A stretch of 25,732 nt of DNA from a candidate division KSB1 bacterium (GTDB lineage: Bacteria > Zhuqueibacterota > JdFR-76 > DREG01). Positions 1-7,672 of this stretch are shown one piece after another. The number at the start of each line of letters is the position of its first letter. Position 1 is the stretch's first letter. The notes below the pieces were generated by a model. That model searched no databases. It was not told the origin of the DNA and worked only from the letters and a program-made list of their open reading frames with translations. Location of the stretch: contig JADFJB010000062.1 in NCBI GenBank assembly GCA_022566355.1, positions 1 to 25,732 of the forward strand. The letters run 5' to 3'. The position numbers and the translations under genes were made by a program.

Positions 1-497
1 TCGAGCTTTCATCCGGAAATGTATTCACCGACGGCTCCTTTATTCCAGGCGGTGCTGATTTAGCCGAACACATCAATGTTTCAGAACCGGTCGAACCTGG
101 TGACATTGTTGAACTCGATCCTACCGTGCCCGGATATTATCGTAAAGCTCGTGGCAACAGCCAATTAATCGCCGGTGTCATTACAACAGATCCAGGGTTT
201 ATCTTGGGAAATAATCCAGGGGAAATGGATGCAACCACATTTATTGCAAATAAGGATGCAACCGAAATTGAAACGTTAGATCGACCCATGTTAGCATTGA
301 TGGGAAGAGTCCCTGTGAAAGTCACTACCGAAAACGGACCGATTCGACCAGGAGACTTGTTGACAATATCCACTAAGCCAGGTTATGCCATGATTTATGG
401 TAAAACAAAAGTGTGTGAAGGAGCGATTATAGGCAAAGCGTTGGAAGGATTGGAAAGTGGAGAGGGAATGATCTTGGTGTTGGTTATGGCACATTAG
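1..497 (+). CDS. Partial surface/secreted protein, C-terminal domain (5' end outside window)
   Basis: The reading frame is open from base 3 to a TAG stop and has no start inside the window, so this is the 3' end of a longer gene. An internal GTG near 126 is not a credible start because the homologous sequence continues upstream of it. The visible ~164 residues match the C-terminus of the next gene almost residue for residue: the G-S-F-I-P-GGADLAE block, a P-G-Y-Y-R-K segment, G-R-V-P-V-K, R-P-G-D-L-L and a final G-K-A-L-E-x-L-E-S-G-E-G. Domains with GRVPVK, PGDLL and GKALE motifs occur at the C-termini of large secreted or fibre-like proteins in several environmental phyla, from general knowledge; the function is unknown to me. 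The two neighbouring genes therefore end in the same module, as tandem paralogues or after domain exchange. A middle stretch (about 230-285) diverges strongly. Confidence 0.8.
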   Translation, partial: ELSSGNVFTDGSFIPGGADLAEHINVSEPVEPGDIVELDPTVPGYYRKARGNSQLIAGVITTDPGFILGNNPGEMDATTFIANKDATEIETLDRPMLALMGRVPVKVTTENGPIRPGDLLTISTKPGYAMIYGKTKVCEGAIIGKALEGLESGEGMILVLVMAH

Positions 498-614
498 CAT
501 TAGGCAACTGTGCTGGGGTAGGATCAGAGAGTTTTGCGTAAGGAAGATAATCGCCACCGAAGGCTCTCAGTCGAAACCTCGTAATGTCGGTTAGAGTGAT
601 ATGTATTTATGAAA

Positions 615-643
615 TTGATCATTTAGTGCGATACTCCTATATA
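615..643 (+). promoter_or_regulatory. Putative promoter of the M43 protease gene
   Basis: TTGATC (615-620) and TATATA (638-643) are separated by 17 bp. Transcription would start near 650, about 20 bases before the ATG at 671. This argues against an upstream in-frame ATG at 584, which would lie ahead of the promoter. Confidence 0.4.
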
Positions 644-670
644 TTCACCTTAATATTATGTAAAGAGAAT

Positions 671-3600
671 ATGTGGAGTGAGATCATTAAAAATAGCAGA
701 CAACTATTTGCATTAATTTTTTTATTATTTTTTTTCACAATCGACCCACTGTTTGGTCAACAGCAAAACCAGTTATTAACTTCACAGACTCAATCCAAAC
801 CCAATATCATTTACCAGGGGGCTGATGGCCAGATGGTCAATGGCATACGCTGTGCCACCCGCCCATCAAGCCTTGAAGAAAGACTGCGGCTCCAGGAGGG
901 TGCCCGGAGTTGGATTGAACGATTTGGCCCGGTCAACCGGCAAAGCATTGTCATAATTCCGGTGGCGTTTCACATCATCACCGATGCCGATGGCGTTACA
1001 GGAGATGTTACCGATCAACAAATCATGGCCCAGGTGGATACCTTAAATTCAGGTTTTGTCAGTTCCAACTTTCAATTTAGCCTGTTCAGTATAGATCGCA
1101 CCGCGAATGCCAACTGGTATAACGATAATGATGAAGTGGGATATAAAACGGCCCTGGCTGTCAATCTGACTACCACATTAAATATTTACACCAACAATCC
1201 ACCTAATAATATATTAGGTTATTCTTATTTACCTTCAGGTTTACCGGAAAATGATATTCTCCACGGTGTAGTAGTTTTGTATTCAACGCTTCCCGGCGGT
1301 ACGGCAACTCCTTTCGACGAAGGTGATACCGGCACTCACGAAGTCGGACATTACCTGGGATTGTTACATACCTTTGATCCGGAACCAAATGGATGCAATG
1401 TGCCCGGTGACATTATAGATGATACACCAGATGAAGAAACCGCAGCAACTGGTTGCCCGAGCGGTCGAGATACTTGCCCAACTGTTGGTGTTGACCCTAT
1501 TCATAATTTTATGGATTATGTAGACGATGCCTGTATGTATGAATTCACACCGGGGCAGTCGCAGCGAATGGATGAGCAGGTGGCAATGTTCAAACCAGCA
1601 TTGCTTCAAGGTGCTTCAGCTCAACTAACGTTAGCAGAGAATGGCGGAGGACAGGCTACAGATGCATTTGATGGATCAGGTTCTGTTTCATCTGTACAAC
1701 TTTTTCGATTTAGTCTAACGGCATCAGGAGAAGCAGCTAATATTGGCTCAAGCTTAACCTTTGGAATAGCGACAACAGGAATAGTGGCGGGTGATTTTGC
1801 CAACCTTCAACTGATACAGGATACAAATAACAATGGAGGTGTAGATACAGGAGAAAATCCAGTAGGCTCAATAGAAAATCCATTGGACATCAGTAATGGA
1901 ATTACCTTTTCTAGTTTCACAGTGCCAGTGGGAACTATGGGATACATCTTTACAGGAGACGTGAACAATTTGGTAGAAGGAGATCAATTAACGGTCTCAT
2001 TACCAGTGGGAAACATAACCAACGTCACTGGAGATCCGAGTGGAGATCCCATCACACCGACAGGCTCAGTAAGTTCAGCGACACATATAGAAACACAGAC
2101 AATCGATGCTTTGGTTTGGAACCCTACAGGAGCAACGGCGGCCCAGATGGTAGTCAATCGAGCAGTAAAAGTTAGGGGTAAACCCATATCGAGGATTGAA
2201 ACACAGAAGAGCATTCAGCTAGCGTTAGCGAGTACCACTGAAATTGCTGCAGCGTTGGACGCCTTAGGCATATCGAATATGACAGTGACAAGCCTGACGA
2301 CGGTGAACTTGCCTGATTTCACCTACCTTTTTGCTGTTTTAGGACAGTATCCTGGTAACTTTGTGATCCCGGCAAACAGTGCCGATGCAACTGCCATTGA
2401 GAATTTCATCGCTGCAGGTGGAAACATATACCTGGAAGGTGGTGAAGTGTGGTTCTGGGATCCCCCAAACCGTAGTGGCCATGATTTTGGACCTACTTTT
2501 GGAATTAATGCCGTAGCTGATGGTGCACTTGGCGGTGAGTTGAATAGAATCCTGGGATCAGATTTTGCTCAGAGTCAGGACTTCGATTACAATGTTGGAA
2601 CCGACAATTACCCTGATCACATTGACCCAACTGATACTGGTTTTCTGATTCAATCCAACAATACACCGGCGTTTAATTGTGGCATAGCGAATATTCTAGT
2701 TCAAGGAGAAGCAAGCAAGACTGGCAGCAGGCTTGTAAACTCTGCCAATAGTCGCACGATTGGGACTTCTTTTGAGTTCGGGCAATTGGTTGATGGGGTT
2801 TCGCCGGCTACGAGGACAGAGTTGATGCAGACCTATATAGAGTTTTTTGACGGTGGCGGTATTGTCCAAGACTTGACTTTAGCAGAGAATGGCGGAGGAC
2901 AGGCAACTGATACGTTTACTAGTTCAGCTTCAGTTAGCTCAGCACAATTATTCCGGTTTAGTCTAACAGCATCAGGAGAAGCAGCTAATATCGGCTCAAG
3001 CTTAACTTTAGGGATAACAACTACAGGAATAGTGACGGGTGATTTTGCCAATCTTCAACTGGTACAGGATACAAATAATAATGGAGGTGTAGATACAGGA
3101 GAAAATGCAGTTGGAACACTAGAAAATCCATTAGACATAAATAACGGAATAACCTTCTCAAGTTTCACAGTACCACTGGGGACCATGGGATACATCTTCA
3201 CTGGAGATGTGAACAATTTGACAGCAGGAGATCAATTAACGGTCTCATTACCTGTGGGAAACATAACGAACGTCACAGGAGCTACGAGTGGGCAACCCAT
3301 CATCCCGACAGGCTCAGTAAGTTCAGCGACACATTTGGTCGACGGTTTTACTCCGCAAGGTAGCCCGAACGTGACATTTCTTGACAATGTTAACGATTAT
3401 CCATCCGTTGGGTATAACGATTGCTGGGGATACACTGCGCCTGATGGAAGAGAATATGCTCTATTAGGTGTACAAAATGGAACAAGTATTATTGACATTA
3501 CAGATTCCGGTAATGCTGCTGAAGTTGTATTTATTTCAAGCCCAACATCGATCTGGAAAGATATAAAAACATTTCAAAACTTCGCTTATGTAGTTAACGA

Positions 3601-4849
3601 AACCAGTGGGGGTATGCAAATCATCGATTTATCCAATTTGCCAAACTCTGCTACACTTGTTGGGACATATACTGGAATTAGCACCTCACATAATATTTAT
3701 ATTGACGAAGCCAATGCCATTCTCTATGCTGAAGGAAGCGCTTCTGAACCGGTTCGAACAATCAGTCTTGCGAATCCTATAAATCCCGTCCAAATTTCTC
3801 AGTTTGGTATTGAATGCCATGATATATACGCAAGAGATGGTATTGTTTATGTATCTGAAGGAACTCTCGGTTCTATAGGAATTTTCGATTTAGCGGTTCC
3901 CGCCACACCAGTTTTTGTTGAGCGGATTCAAATTCCTAATGCGGGCTATGTTCATAATGCCTGGCTTAGTGATGACGGAAACTTCCTGATGACAACAGAA
4001 GAAACCCAAGGTAAAACGGTTAAGCTTTTTGATATTCAAGACTTAGGCAATGCCTCGATTACTGACGAATATCTCGGGCCCGGCAATTTAGCACATAATG
4101 CTCATATCAAAGGCAATTTCGCATATATTTCTCATTATGCAGATGGCCTGAGAATTGTAGATATTACCGATCCCAATAACATTTTTGAAGCTGGATTTTT
4201 TGACACCTCTCCTTCGGGAGGCGGATTTAACGGTGCCTGGGGTGCTTTCCCGTTCTTTCCATCTGGAAAAATACTCATCTCTGATATACAGAGTGGGCTT
4301 TATGTGGTCAGTTTTGATCCTGGCTCTCCACCTTCACCCCTTGTCTTTCGCGTCGAACGTTCCACTGGCGATGTGTTTGCCCAGGGTTCCTTCATTCCAA
4401 GCGGTGCTGACTTAGCCGAGCGCATCAATGTTTCCGAACCAGTAGAAGCTGGCGACATTGTTGAACTCGATCCTACCGTGCCCGGATATTATCGTAAAGC
4501 TCGTGGCAACAGCCAATTAATCGCCGGTATCATAACAACAGATCCAGGATTTATCTTGGGAAATAATCCAGTGGAAATGGATGCAGCATCCGCATCAGTT
4601 GAAGTGAAAACTTCGAAAATAAAGATATCCAGCCGACCCATGCTCGTACTGATGGGCAGAGTTCCGGTCAAGGCAACAACCGAGAATGGACAGATTCATC
4701 CAGGAGACTTGTTGACAATATCCAACAAGCCCGGTTTTGCCATGCGGTGTGCTGAAGCTAAAGAGTGTGAAGGGGTGATAATCGGCAAAGCGCTGGAAGG
4801 TTTGGAAAGTGGGGAAGGATTGATCCTGGTGTTGGTTATGGCACATTAG
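671..4849 (+). CDS. Secreted multidomain M43 (cytophagalysin-like) metalloprotease with LVIVD-type repeats
   Basis: This is a predicted 1,392-residue exported protein. An ATG at 584 is in frame, but the ATG at 671 directly precedes a signal peptide (hydrophobic run about 12-24, likely cleavage after Gly29) and follows a promoter-like sequence. The zinc site is HEVGHYLGLLH (His223, Glu224, His227, His233), with a Met-turn N-F-M-D-Y near residue 281 and an F-T-x-G-Q-x-x-R-M tail, as in M43/pappalysin-type zincins. Two 154-residue repeats follow at about 319-472 and 735-888. A domain at 473-734 between them resembles glutamine-amidotransferase-like folds (weak). Residues ~895-1215 look like a choice-of-anchor-B/LVIVD beta-propeller region with recurring I-I-D-I and L-R-I-V-D-I-T-D motifs. 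The last ~170 residues match the C-terminus of the preceding gene. The likely role is extracellular or surface proteolysis; the substrate is unknown. No Por-type sorting tail was recognised. Confidence 0.85.
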   Translation: MWSEIIKNSRQLFALIFLLFFFTIDPLFGQQQNQLLTSQTQSKPNIIYQGADGQMVNGIRCATRPSSLEERLRLQEGARSWIERFGPVNRQSIVIIPVAFHIITDADGVTGDVTDQQIMAQVDTLNSGFVSSNFQFSLFSIDRTANANWYNDNDEVGYKTALAVNLTTTLNIYTNNPPNNILGYSYLPSGLPENDILHGVVVLYSTLPGGTATPFDEGDTGTHEVGHYLGLLHTFDPEPNGCNVPGDIIDDTPDEETAATGCPSGRDTCPTVGVDPIHNFMDYVDDACMYEFTPGQSQRMDEQVAMFKPALLQGASAQLTLAENGGGQATDAFDGSGSVSSVQLFRFSLTASGEAANIGSSLTFGIATTGIVAGDFANLQLIQDTNNNGGVDTGENPVGSIENPLDISNGITFSSFTVPVGTMGYIFTGDVNNLVEGDQLTVSLPVGNITNVTGDPSGDPITPTGSVSSATHIETQTIDALVWNPTGATAAQMVVNRAVKVRGKPISRIETQKSIQLALASTTEIAAALDALGISNMTVTSLTTVNLPDFTYLFAVLGQYPGNFVIPANSADATAIENFIAAGGNIYLEGGEVWFWDPPNRSGHDFGPTFGINAVADGALGGELNRILGSDFAQSQDFDYNVGTDNYPDHIDPTDTGFLIQSNNTPAFNCGIANILVQGEASKTGSRLVNSANSRTIGTSFEFGQLVDGVSPATRTELMQTYIEFFDGGGIVQDLTLAENGGGQATDTFTSSASVSSAQLFRFSLTASGEAANIGSSLTLGITTTGIVTGDFANLQLVQDTNNNGGVDTGENAVGTLENPLDINNGITFSSFTVPLGTMGYIFTGDVNNLTAGDQLTVSLPVGNITNVTGATSGQPIIPTGSVSSATHLVDGFTPQGSPNVTFLDNVNDYPSVGYNDCWGYTAPDGREYALLGVQNGTSIIDITDSGNAAEVVFISSPTSIWKDIKTFQNFAYVVNETSGGMQIIDLSNLPNSATLVGTYTGISTSHNIYIDEANAILYAEGSASEPVRTISLANPINPVQISQFGIECHDIYARDGIVYVSEGTLGSIGIFDLAVPATPVFVERIQIPNAGYVHNAWLSDDGNFLMTTEETQGKTVKLFDIQDLGNASITDEYLGPGNLAHNAHIKGNFAYISHYADGLRIVDITDPNNIFEAGFFDTSPSGGGFNGAWGAFPFFPSGKILISDIQSGLYVVSFDPGSPPSPLVFRVERSTGDVFAQGSFIPSGADLAERINVSEPVEAGDIVELDPTVPGYYRKARGNSQLIAGIITTDPGFILGNNPVEMDAASASVEVKTSKIKISSRPMLVLMGRVPVKATTENGQIHPGDLLTISNKPGFAMRCAEAKECEGVIIGKALEGLESGEGLILVLVMAH
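1625..2086 (+). repeat. Intragenic repeat copy 1 (154 codons)
   Basis: This is the first of two 462-bp in-frame repeats in the M43 protease gene, the second starting exactly 1,248 bp downstream. It encodes a beta-rich segment beginning L-T-L-A-E-N-G-G-G-Q-A-T-D and ending G-S-V-S-S-A-T-H. Many codons are identical between the copies and the lengths match without indels, so the duplication is recent or kept uniform by gene conversion. Confidence 0.9.
2873..3334 (+). repeat. Intragenic repeat copy 2 (154 codons)
   Basis: This is the second 462-bp copy of the repeat that begins at 1625. Differences cluster at a few positions, such as the segment after the A-T-D motif and the T-G-D/A-P-S-G region. 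The rest, including N-N-N-G-G-V-D-T-G-E-N and M-G-Y-I-F-T-G-D-V-N-N-L, is conserved. Confidence 0.9.
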
Positions 4850-5043
4850 AAGTAAAACAGGGTGGTCAAGTGGGAAGTTGCATTCTGTAATCGGTGCATT
4901 CATAGTAAGTTAAGGTTTAATTATTTTATAGAGAGTTTAGAATTAATCTGCTTTTGGGGAGGGGAAGTATTATGATTGGAAATTTCATACAATTAAAACC
5001 CTGTAGTAAATTTATTTTTCTGGAATGCAATTGTAAAATTTGC

Positions 5044-5072
5044 TTGACTTTTTAGATTTCTTATTGTATAAT
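5044..5072 (+). promoter_or_regulatory. Sigma-70-type promoter of the MarR-family regulator
   Basis: TTGACT (5044-5049) and TATAAT (5067-5072) are separated by 17 bp, the best promoter match in the window. The operator-like palindrome begins one base after the -10 box and would cover the transcription start, which is a classic repressor layout. Confidence 0.7.
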
Positions 5073-5073
5073 A

Positions 5074-5089
5074 CTTGTAACATACAACT
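5074..5089. promoter_or_regulatory. Operator-like palindrome in front of the MarR gene
   Basis: TTGTA-ACA-TACAA (5075-5087) is a perfect 5-bp inverted repeat with a 3-bp centre, flanked by C and C-T. The same arrangement, TTGTA-ACT-TACAA, lies in front of arsM at 6196-6208. It sits immediately after the -10 box, as expected for autorepression. Confidence 0.6.
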
Positions 5090-5116
5090 ATTGGTAGTGG
5101 CAAGTAATTAAAATTT

Positions 5117-5593
5117 ATGTCAACAATGAATACACAAGTCAAAAAATTTCACGAGCAGATTGTGACCTTGGTCAAAAAGTACCAGTTTCGCGATCGCAAC
5201 CAGATTATTTGTTGCGGAGTTTCAGTAAGCCAATGTTATATTTTGGAAGCTTTACAAGATGGTGGATTAGCCATGAATGAACTGGCTGATAAAATGCACC
5301 TTCAAATCAGCACTGTAACAAGGGTGGTAGAACAGTTGGTTCAAAAAGGATTTGTTGTTCGTGAAGAAGATTCCGACGACCGCCGCAAACGAACCATCAC
5401 ATTGACTGAATCCGGCAAGGCGATGTACCAGAGTATCTGGCAAAATATTTACAAGTCAGAATTAATCATTCTGCAGCAGTTTCCTGAGGAACATAGGCCA
5501 ATGCTAATTGATTTTCTCAAAAAATTAAACCAGGCAGTTGACCACTGGCAGTCCTGTTGTGTACAGCCTAAGAATGAAACAAGTAGAAAATGA
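5117..5593 (+). CDS. MarR-family transcriptional regulator, cysteine-rich (arsenic module)
   Basis: This 158-residue winged-helix protein has the MarR layout: helix with S-V-S-Q-C-Y-I-L-E-A-L, then M-N-E-L-A-D-K-M at the start of the helix-turn-helix, a recognition helix with S-T-V-T-R-V-V-E-Q-L, and the D-S-D-D-R-R-K-R wing. Cysteines Cys32-Cys33 and Cys40 near the dimer/DNA-binding domain, plus a Cys147-Cys148 pair near the C-terminus, are unusual and could bind a soft metalloid such as arsenite; this is inference. It is followed 6 bp later by an ArsN2-type gene and then by arsM, so a role in arsenic-responsive control is likely. Its own promoter carries the operator-like palindrome. The start is ATG at 5117 with a poor ribosome site; an ATG at 5126 is an alternative. 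Confidence 0.85.
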   Translation: MSTMNTQVKKFHEQIVTLVKKYQFRDRNQIICCGVSVSQCYILEALQDGGLAMNELADKMHLQISTVTRVVEQLVQKGFVVREEDSDDRRKRTITLTESGKAMYQSIWQNIYKSELIILQQFPEEHRPMLIDFLKKLNQAVDHWQSCCVQPKNETSRK

Positions 5594-5599
5594 ACCATC

Positions 5600-6058
5600 A
5601 TGAATTCGACCAAAACATACAACATCCAACCCGCAGTAATAGAAGACTATCATGGCATTCAATCGCTTCTTGGATCAGTGAATTTGCCTATTGAAGGGGT
5701 TCAGGAGCATTTCAATCATTTTATAACACTTTACGAAGGTGAGAAATTGGTTGGTCTTGTAGGGTTGGAAATTTATGAGGATAAAGCGATCCTTCGTTCA
5801 TTAGCGGTAAACAGAAACCGCCAGGGTGAGGGTTATGGTCGTCTGTTAACTGACAAGATTATACAGCAGGCTCACAGCGAAGGGATCTCAGAGTTATATT
5901 TACTTACCGAAACCGCAGAAACTTTTTTTGCAAGATTTGGCTTCGAAACCATTTCAAGGGATTTAGTAGATCGCAAAGTGAAGACTGCAATTCAGTTTCA
6001 ATACTTATGTCCGGTAAGTGCACCCTGTATGAGATTAGAGTTAGATAATCAAAAATAA
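5600..6058 (+). CDS. arsN2: GNAT-family acetyltransferase, ArsN2-like
   Basis: This 152-residue GCN5-related acetyltransferase has the acetyl-CoA loop R-N-R-Q-G-E-G-Y-G-R at about residues 72-81, preceded by the beta-strand I-L-R-S-L-A-V. The pattern L-P-x-x-G-V-x-E-H-F near residue 30, Y-L-L-T-E-T-A-E-x-F-F-A-R-F-G-F near 100-115, and a C-terminal Y-L-C-P-x-S-A-x-C-M-R (Cys137, Cys143) fit the ArsN2 subgroup, which is found in arsenic operons. ArsN1 acetylates the organoarsenical phosphinothricin analogue arsinothricin; the ArsN2 substrate is less well established. It lies 6 bp after the MarR gene and is probably co-transcribed with it. No strong Shine-Dalgarno is visible, so translational coupling is likely. 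Confidence 0.8.
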   Translation: MNSTKTYNIQPAVIEDYHGIQSLLGSVNLPIEGVQEHFNHFITLYEGEKLVGLVGLEIYEDKAILRSLAVNRNRQGEGYGRLLTDKIIQQAHSEGISELYLLTETAETFFARFGFETISRDLVDRKVKTAIQFQYLCPVSAPCMRLELDNQK

Positions 6059-6150
6059 AAACCGACTTTCTCAATTCGGAGGTTAGACGTGAAAAGATAT
6101 TTAGGCTTAAAAAAAATACTGCAATGGAAATCAGAAGAAAGTCGGTTTTT
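6057..6150. terminator. 15-bp inverted repeat, possible terminator after the MarR-ArsN2 unit
   Basis: AAAAACCGACTTTCT (6057-6071) and its exact reverse complement (6136-6150) flank a 64-base loop, and the second arm ends in five T. It begins at the stop codon of the acetyltransferase gene. It could be a bidirectional long-loop terminator or the two ends of a very small mobile element. No target duplication was found to prove the latter. Confidence 0.4.
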
Positions 6151-6163
6151 GGATATGGAATAA
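6089..6163 (+). CDS. Possible 24-residue small ORF between arsN2 and arsM
   Basis: A GTG at 6089 follows GGAGG (6078-6082) at a suitable distance of 6 bases and opens a 24-codon frame ending in TAA at 6161. The peptide is basic at its N-terminus (K-R, K-K) and acidic at the end. Its second half overlaps the right arm of the 15-bp inverted repeat. The good ribosome site is the only support; it could be chance. Confidence 0.2.
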   Translation: MKRYLGLKKILQWKSEESRFLDME

Positions 6164-6194
6164 GGTAATTAACTCAAAAAAAATTAAATAATTA

Positions 6195-6210
6195 GTTGTA
6201 ACTTACAAGT
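6195..6210. promoter_or_regulatory. Operator-like palindrome in front of arsM
   Basis: TTGTA-ACT-TACAA (6196-6208), extended by A-G and G-T to a 17-bp symmetric site. It differs from the site in front of the MarR gene only at the central base and the flanking G/C. A -10-like AATAAT at 6187-6192 lies just upstream in the same relative place as the -10 of the MarR promoter, but no clear -35 was seen. Confidence 0.6.
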
Positions 6211-6224
6211 AAAAGGAGAAAGTC

Positions 6225-7079
6225 ATGAGTGAAAACAAATGGTCAGATGATAAAATTAAGGAGGAAGTGAGAAATCAATATGCAACACTGGTTACTTCTG
6301 AAGGCTCCAGTTCGTGTTGCGGGCCTGTCGACTCATTTTGCAGCCCTACGGAAACTATGAAGGGTAATTTGGTAAAGTCTGCCGGCTATTCAGATGCGGA
6401 CCTGAAAAATCTGCCTGCAGAAGCTGTGGAGAATTCCTTCGGTTGCGGTAATCCGTTGGCTTTTGCCGGGGTGAAGGAGGGACAGACAGTTTTAGATATT
6501 GGCTCCGGAGCGGGAATAGATTGTTTTATTGCTGCAGATAAAGTGGGGAAAAGCGGTAAAGTGATCGGTCTCGACATGACTCCTGAAATGATCCGAAAAG
6601 CCACTGAAAACGCACTAAAAGGTGGGTACACCCAGGTTGAATTTCGCATGGGAGAAGCAGAAAATATGCCTGTTGAAGACAGCAGCGTGGATTGGGTCAT
6701 CTCCAATTGTGTGATCAATCTTTCCCCGGATAAGAAAAAGGTTTTTGCTGAAACTTCTCGAATATTAAAATCTGGCGGCCAATTTTCTATTTCTGATATA
6801 GTCCTGGGAGATGATCTGCCGGAGTTCATCGCCAATAACATTTATGCCTGGACCGGCTGCATCGCAGGAGCCATTAAAGAAACAGATTATCTCCAAGGTT
6901 TGAGAGATGCCGGATTGACAGATGTTGAAGTTGAATCCCGGATTGTCTTTGAAGAAAGTACGCTCAAAGGATTTATGGAAAAATATGAAGTGCAGTTGAA
7001 TGGAGAAGATGGTCAATCCATTCTGAAACAGGTCGCTGGGAGAATATGGAGCGCTAAAATTGTGGGTAAGAAAAGTTAA
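6225..7079 (+). CDS. arsM: Arsenite S-adenosylmethionine methyltransferase ArsM
   Basis: This 284-residue class I methyltransferase converts As(III) to methylated arsenicals using SAM in the cytoplasm. The SAM-binding motif D-I-G-S-G-A-G-I-D is at residues 91-99, with G-L-D-M-T at 115-119. Arsenic-ligating cysteines fit Cys74 (S-F-G-C-G-N-P), Cys162 (S-N-C-V-I-N-L) and Cys212 (T-G-C-I-A-G). The 50-residue gap between the last two equals that of the characterised algal ArsM (Cys174/Cys224). An N-terminal Cys31-Cys32 pair and Cys39 add possible metalloid-binding thiols. The ATG follows a strong AAAGGAG site. The operator shared with the MarR gene suggests that it is controlled by that regulator. 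No arsenite efflux pump is visible in the window. Confidence 0.95.
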   Translation: MSENKWSDDKIKEEVRNQYATLVTSEGSSSCCGPVDSFCSPTETMKGNLVKSAGYSDADLKNLPAEAVENSFGCGNPLAFAGVKEGQTVLDIGSGAGIDCFIAADKVGKSGKVIGLDMTPEMIRKATENALKGGYTQVEFRMGEAENMPVEDSSVDWVISNCVINLSPDKKKVFAETSRILKSGGQFSISDIVLGDDLPEFIANNIYAWTGCIAGAIKETDYLQGLRDAGLTDVEVESRIVFEESTLKGFMEKYEVQLNGEDGQSILKQVAGRIWSAKIVGKKS

Positions 7080-7244
7080 TTTATGAACCAGGAAGGATAA
7101 GAGGTTACAAAGAATATCAAAAAAAAACAGCAAATTTTCATTAAATCTTTAGGCACTTAAAAAAGCAGAAAATAAGGATGAAACCCTTTTTACCTTTGTG
7201 AACTTCGTGTCCTTTTGGTAATAATACTGGCTGGTAAGTTAAAT

Positions 7245-7604
7245 ATGACTATTGATAGAAACCAGGAACATTTTTATACAAAAGATACATTAAAACTCCA
7301 ACAAGCCATTCCAGGCGCAAAATTCTGGTCGGTTGCTTTGAACAAAGTCATGTTTACATATTTCGAAGTAGAGCCGAACATCCGCTTTGAGCTTCATCAA
7401 CATGAGAGCGAGCAGATAACCATGGTTTTACTTGGTACGTTGTATTTTGAAATAGCGAACCAGATCTATCCTGTTAAGGAAGGCGAAGTCATTGCAATTC
7501 CTGGTGAAATGTTTCATACGGTATTTACGAAGAATGAAGCTGTGAAAGCGGTTGATGCCTGGACAACTGAGGGAAATCCTTATGAAAATGAAGCCATAAA
7601 TTAA
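7245..7604 (+). CDS. Small cupin-domain protein
   Basis: This is a 119-residue single-domain cupin. Motif 1 is H-Q-H-E-S-E-Q followed by a glycine-containing strand, and motif 2 is P-G-E-M-F-H. Together these give the usual two-His/Glu/His metal site, although substrate and reaction cannot be read from the sequence. The frame is open to a TTG at 7215, but the ATG at 7245 is preferred; both have weak ribosome sites. It follows arsM by about 165 bp on the same strand, and a link to arsenic metabolism is only positional. A damaged copy of its last ~28 codons lies at 8402-8485. Confidence 0.8.
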   Translation: MTIDRNQEHFYTKDTLKLQQAIPGAKFWSVALNKVMFTYFEVEPNIRFELHQHESEQITMVLLGTLYFEIANQIYPVKEGEVIAIPGEMFHTVFTKNEAVKAVDAWTTEGNPYENEAIN

Positions 7605-7672
7605 AGAATTCGAATATGGAAATAGCTGAATAAATTTCGCAGTCTGGCGAGTCTTAATTGCAAACTTCTAAA

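Noticed and set aside
126-497. A separate short gene starting at GTG 126
   Set aside because: The homologous domain continues upstream in the same frame to the window edge, so this is the end of a longer gene.
584-670. In-frame upstream ATG at 584 as start of the M43 protease
   Set aside because: It would place about 29 residues before the signal peptide and lies upstream of a promoter-like sequence at 615-643.
6386-6841. Long minus-strand frame of 151 codons inside arsM
   Set aside because: It is an antisense shadow of a strongly conserved arsM coding region and lacks any known motif.
7170-7215. Sequence resembling a widespread intergenic repeat (TTTGTGAACTTCGTGTCC)
   Set aside because: The likeness is from memory only; no second copy or defined ends are visible in the window, so it is not listed as a repeat.
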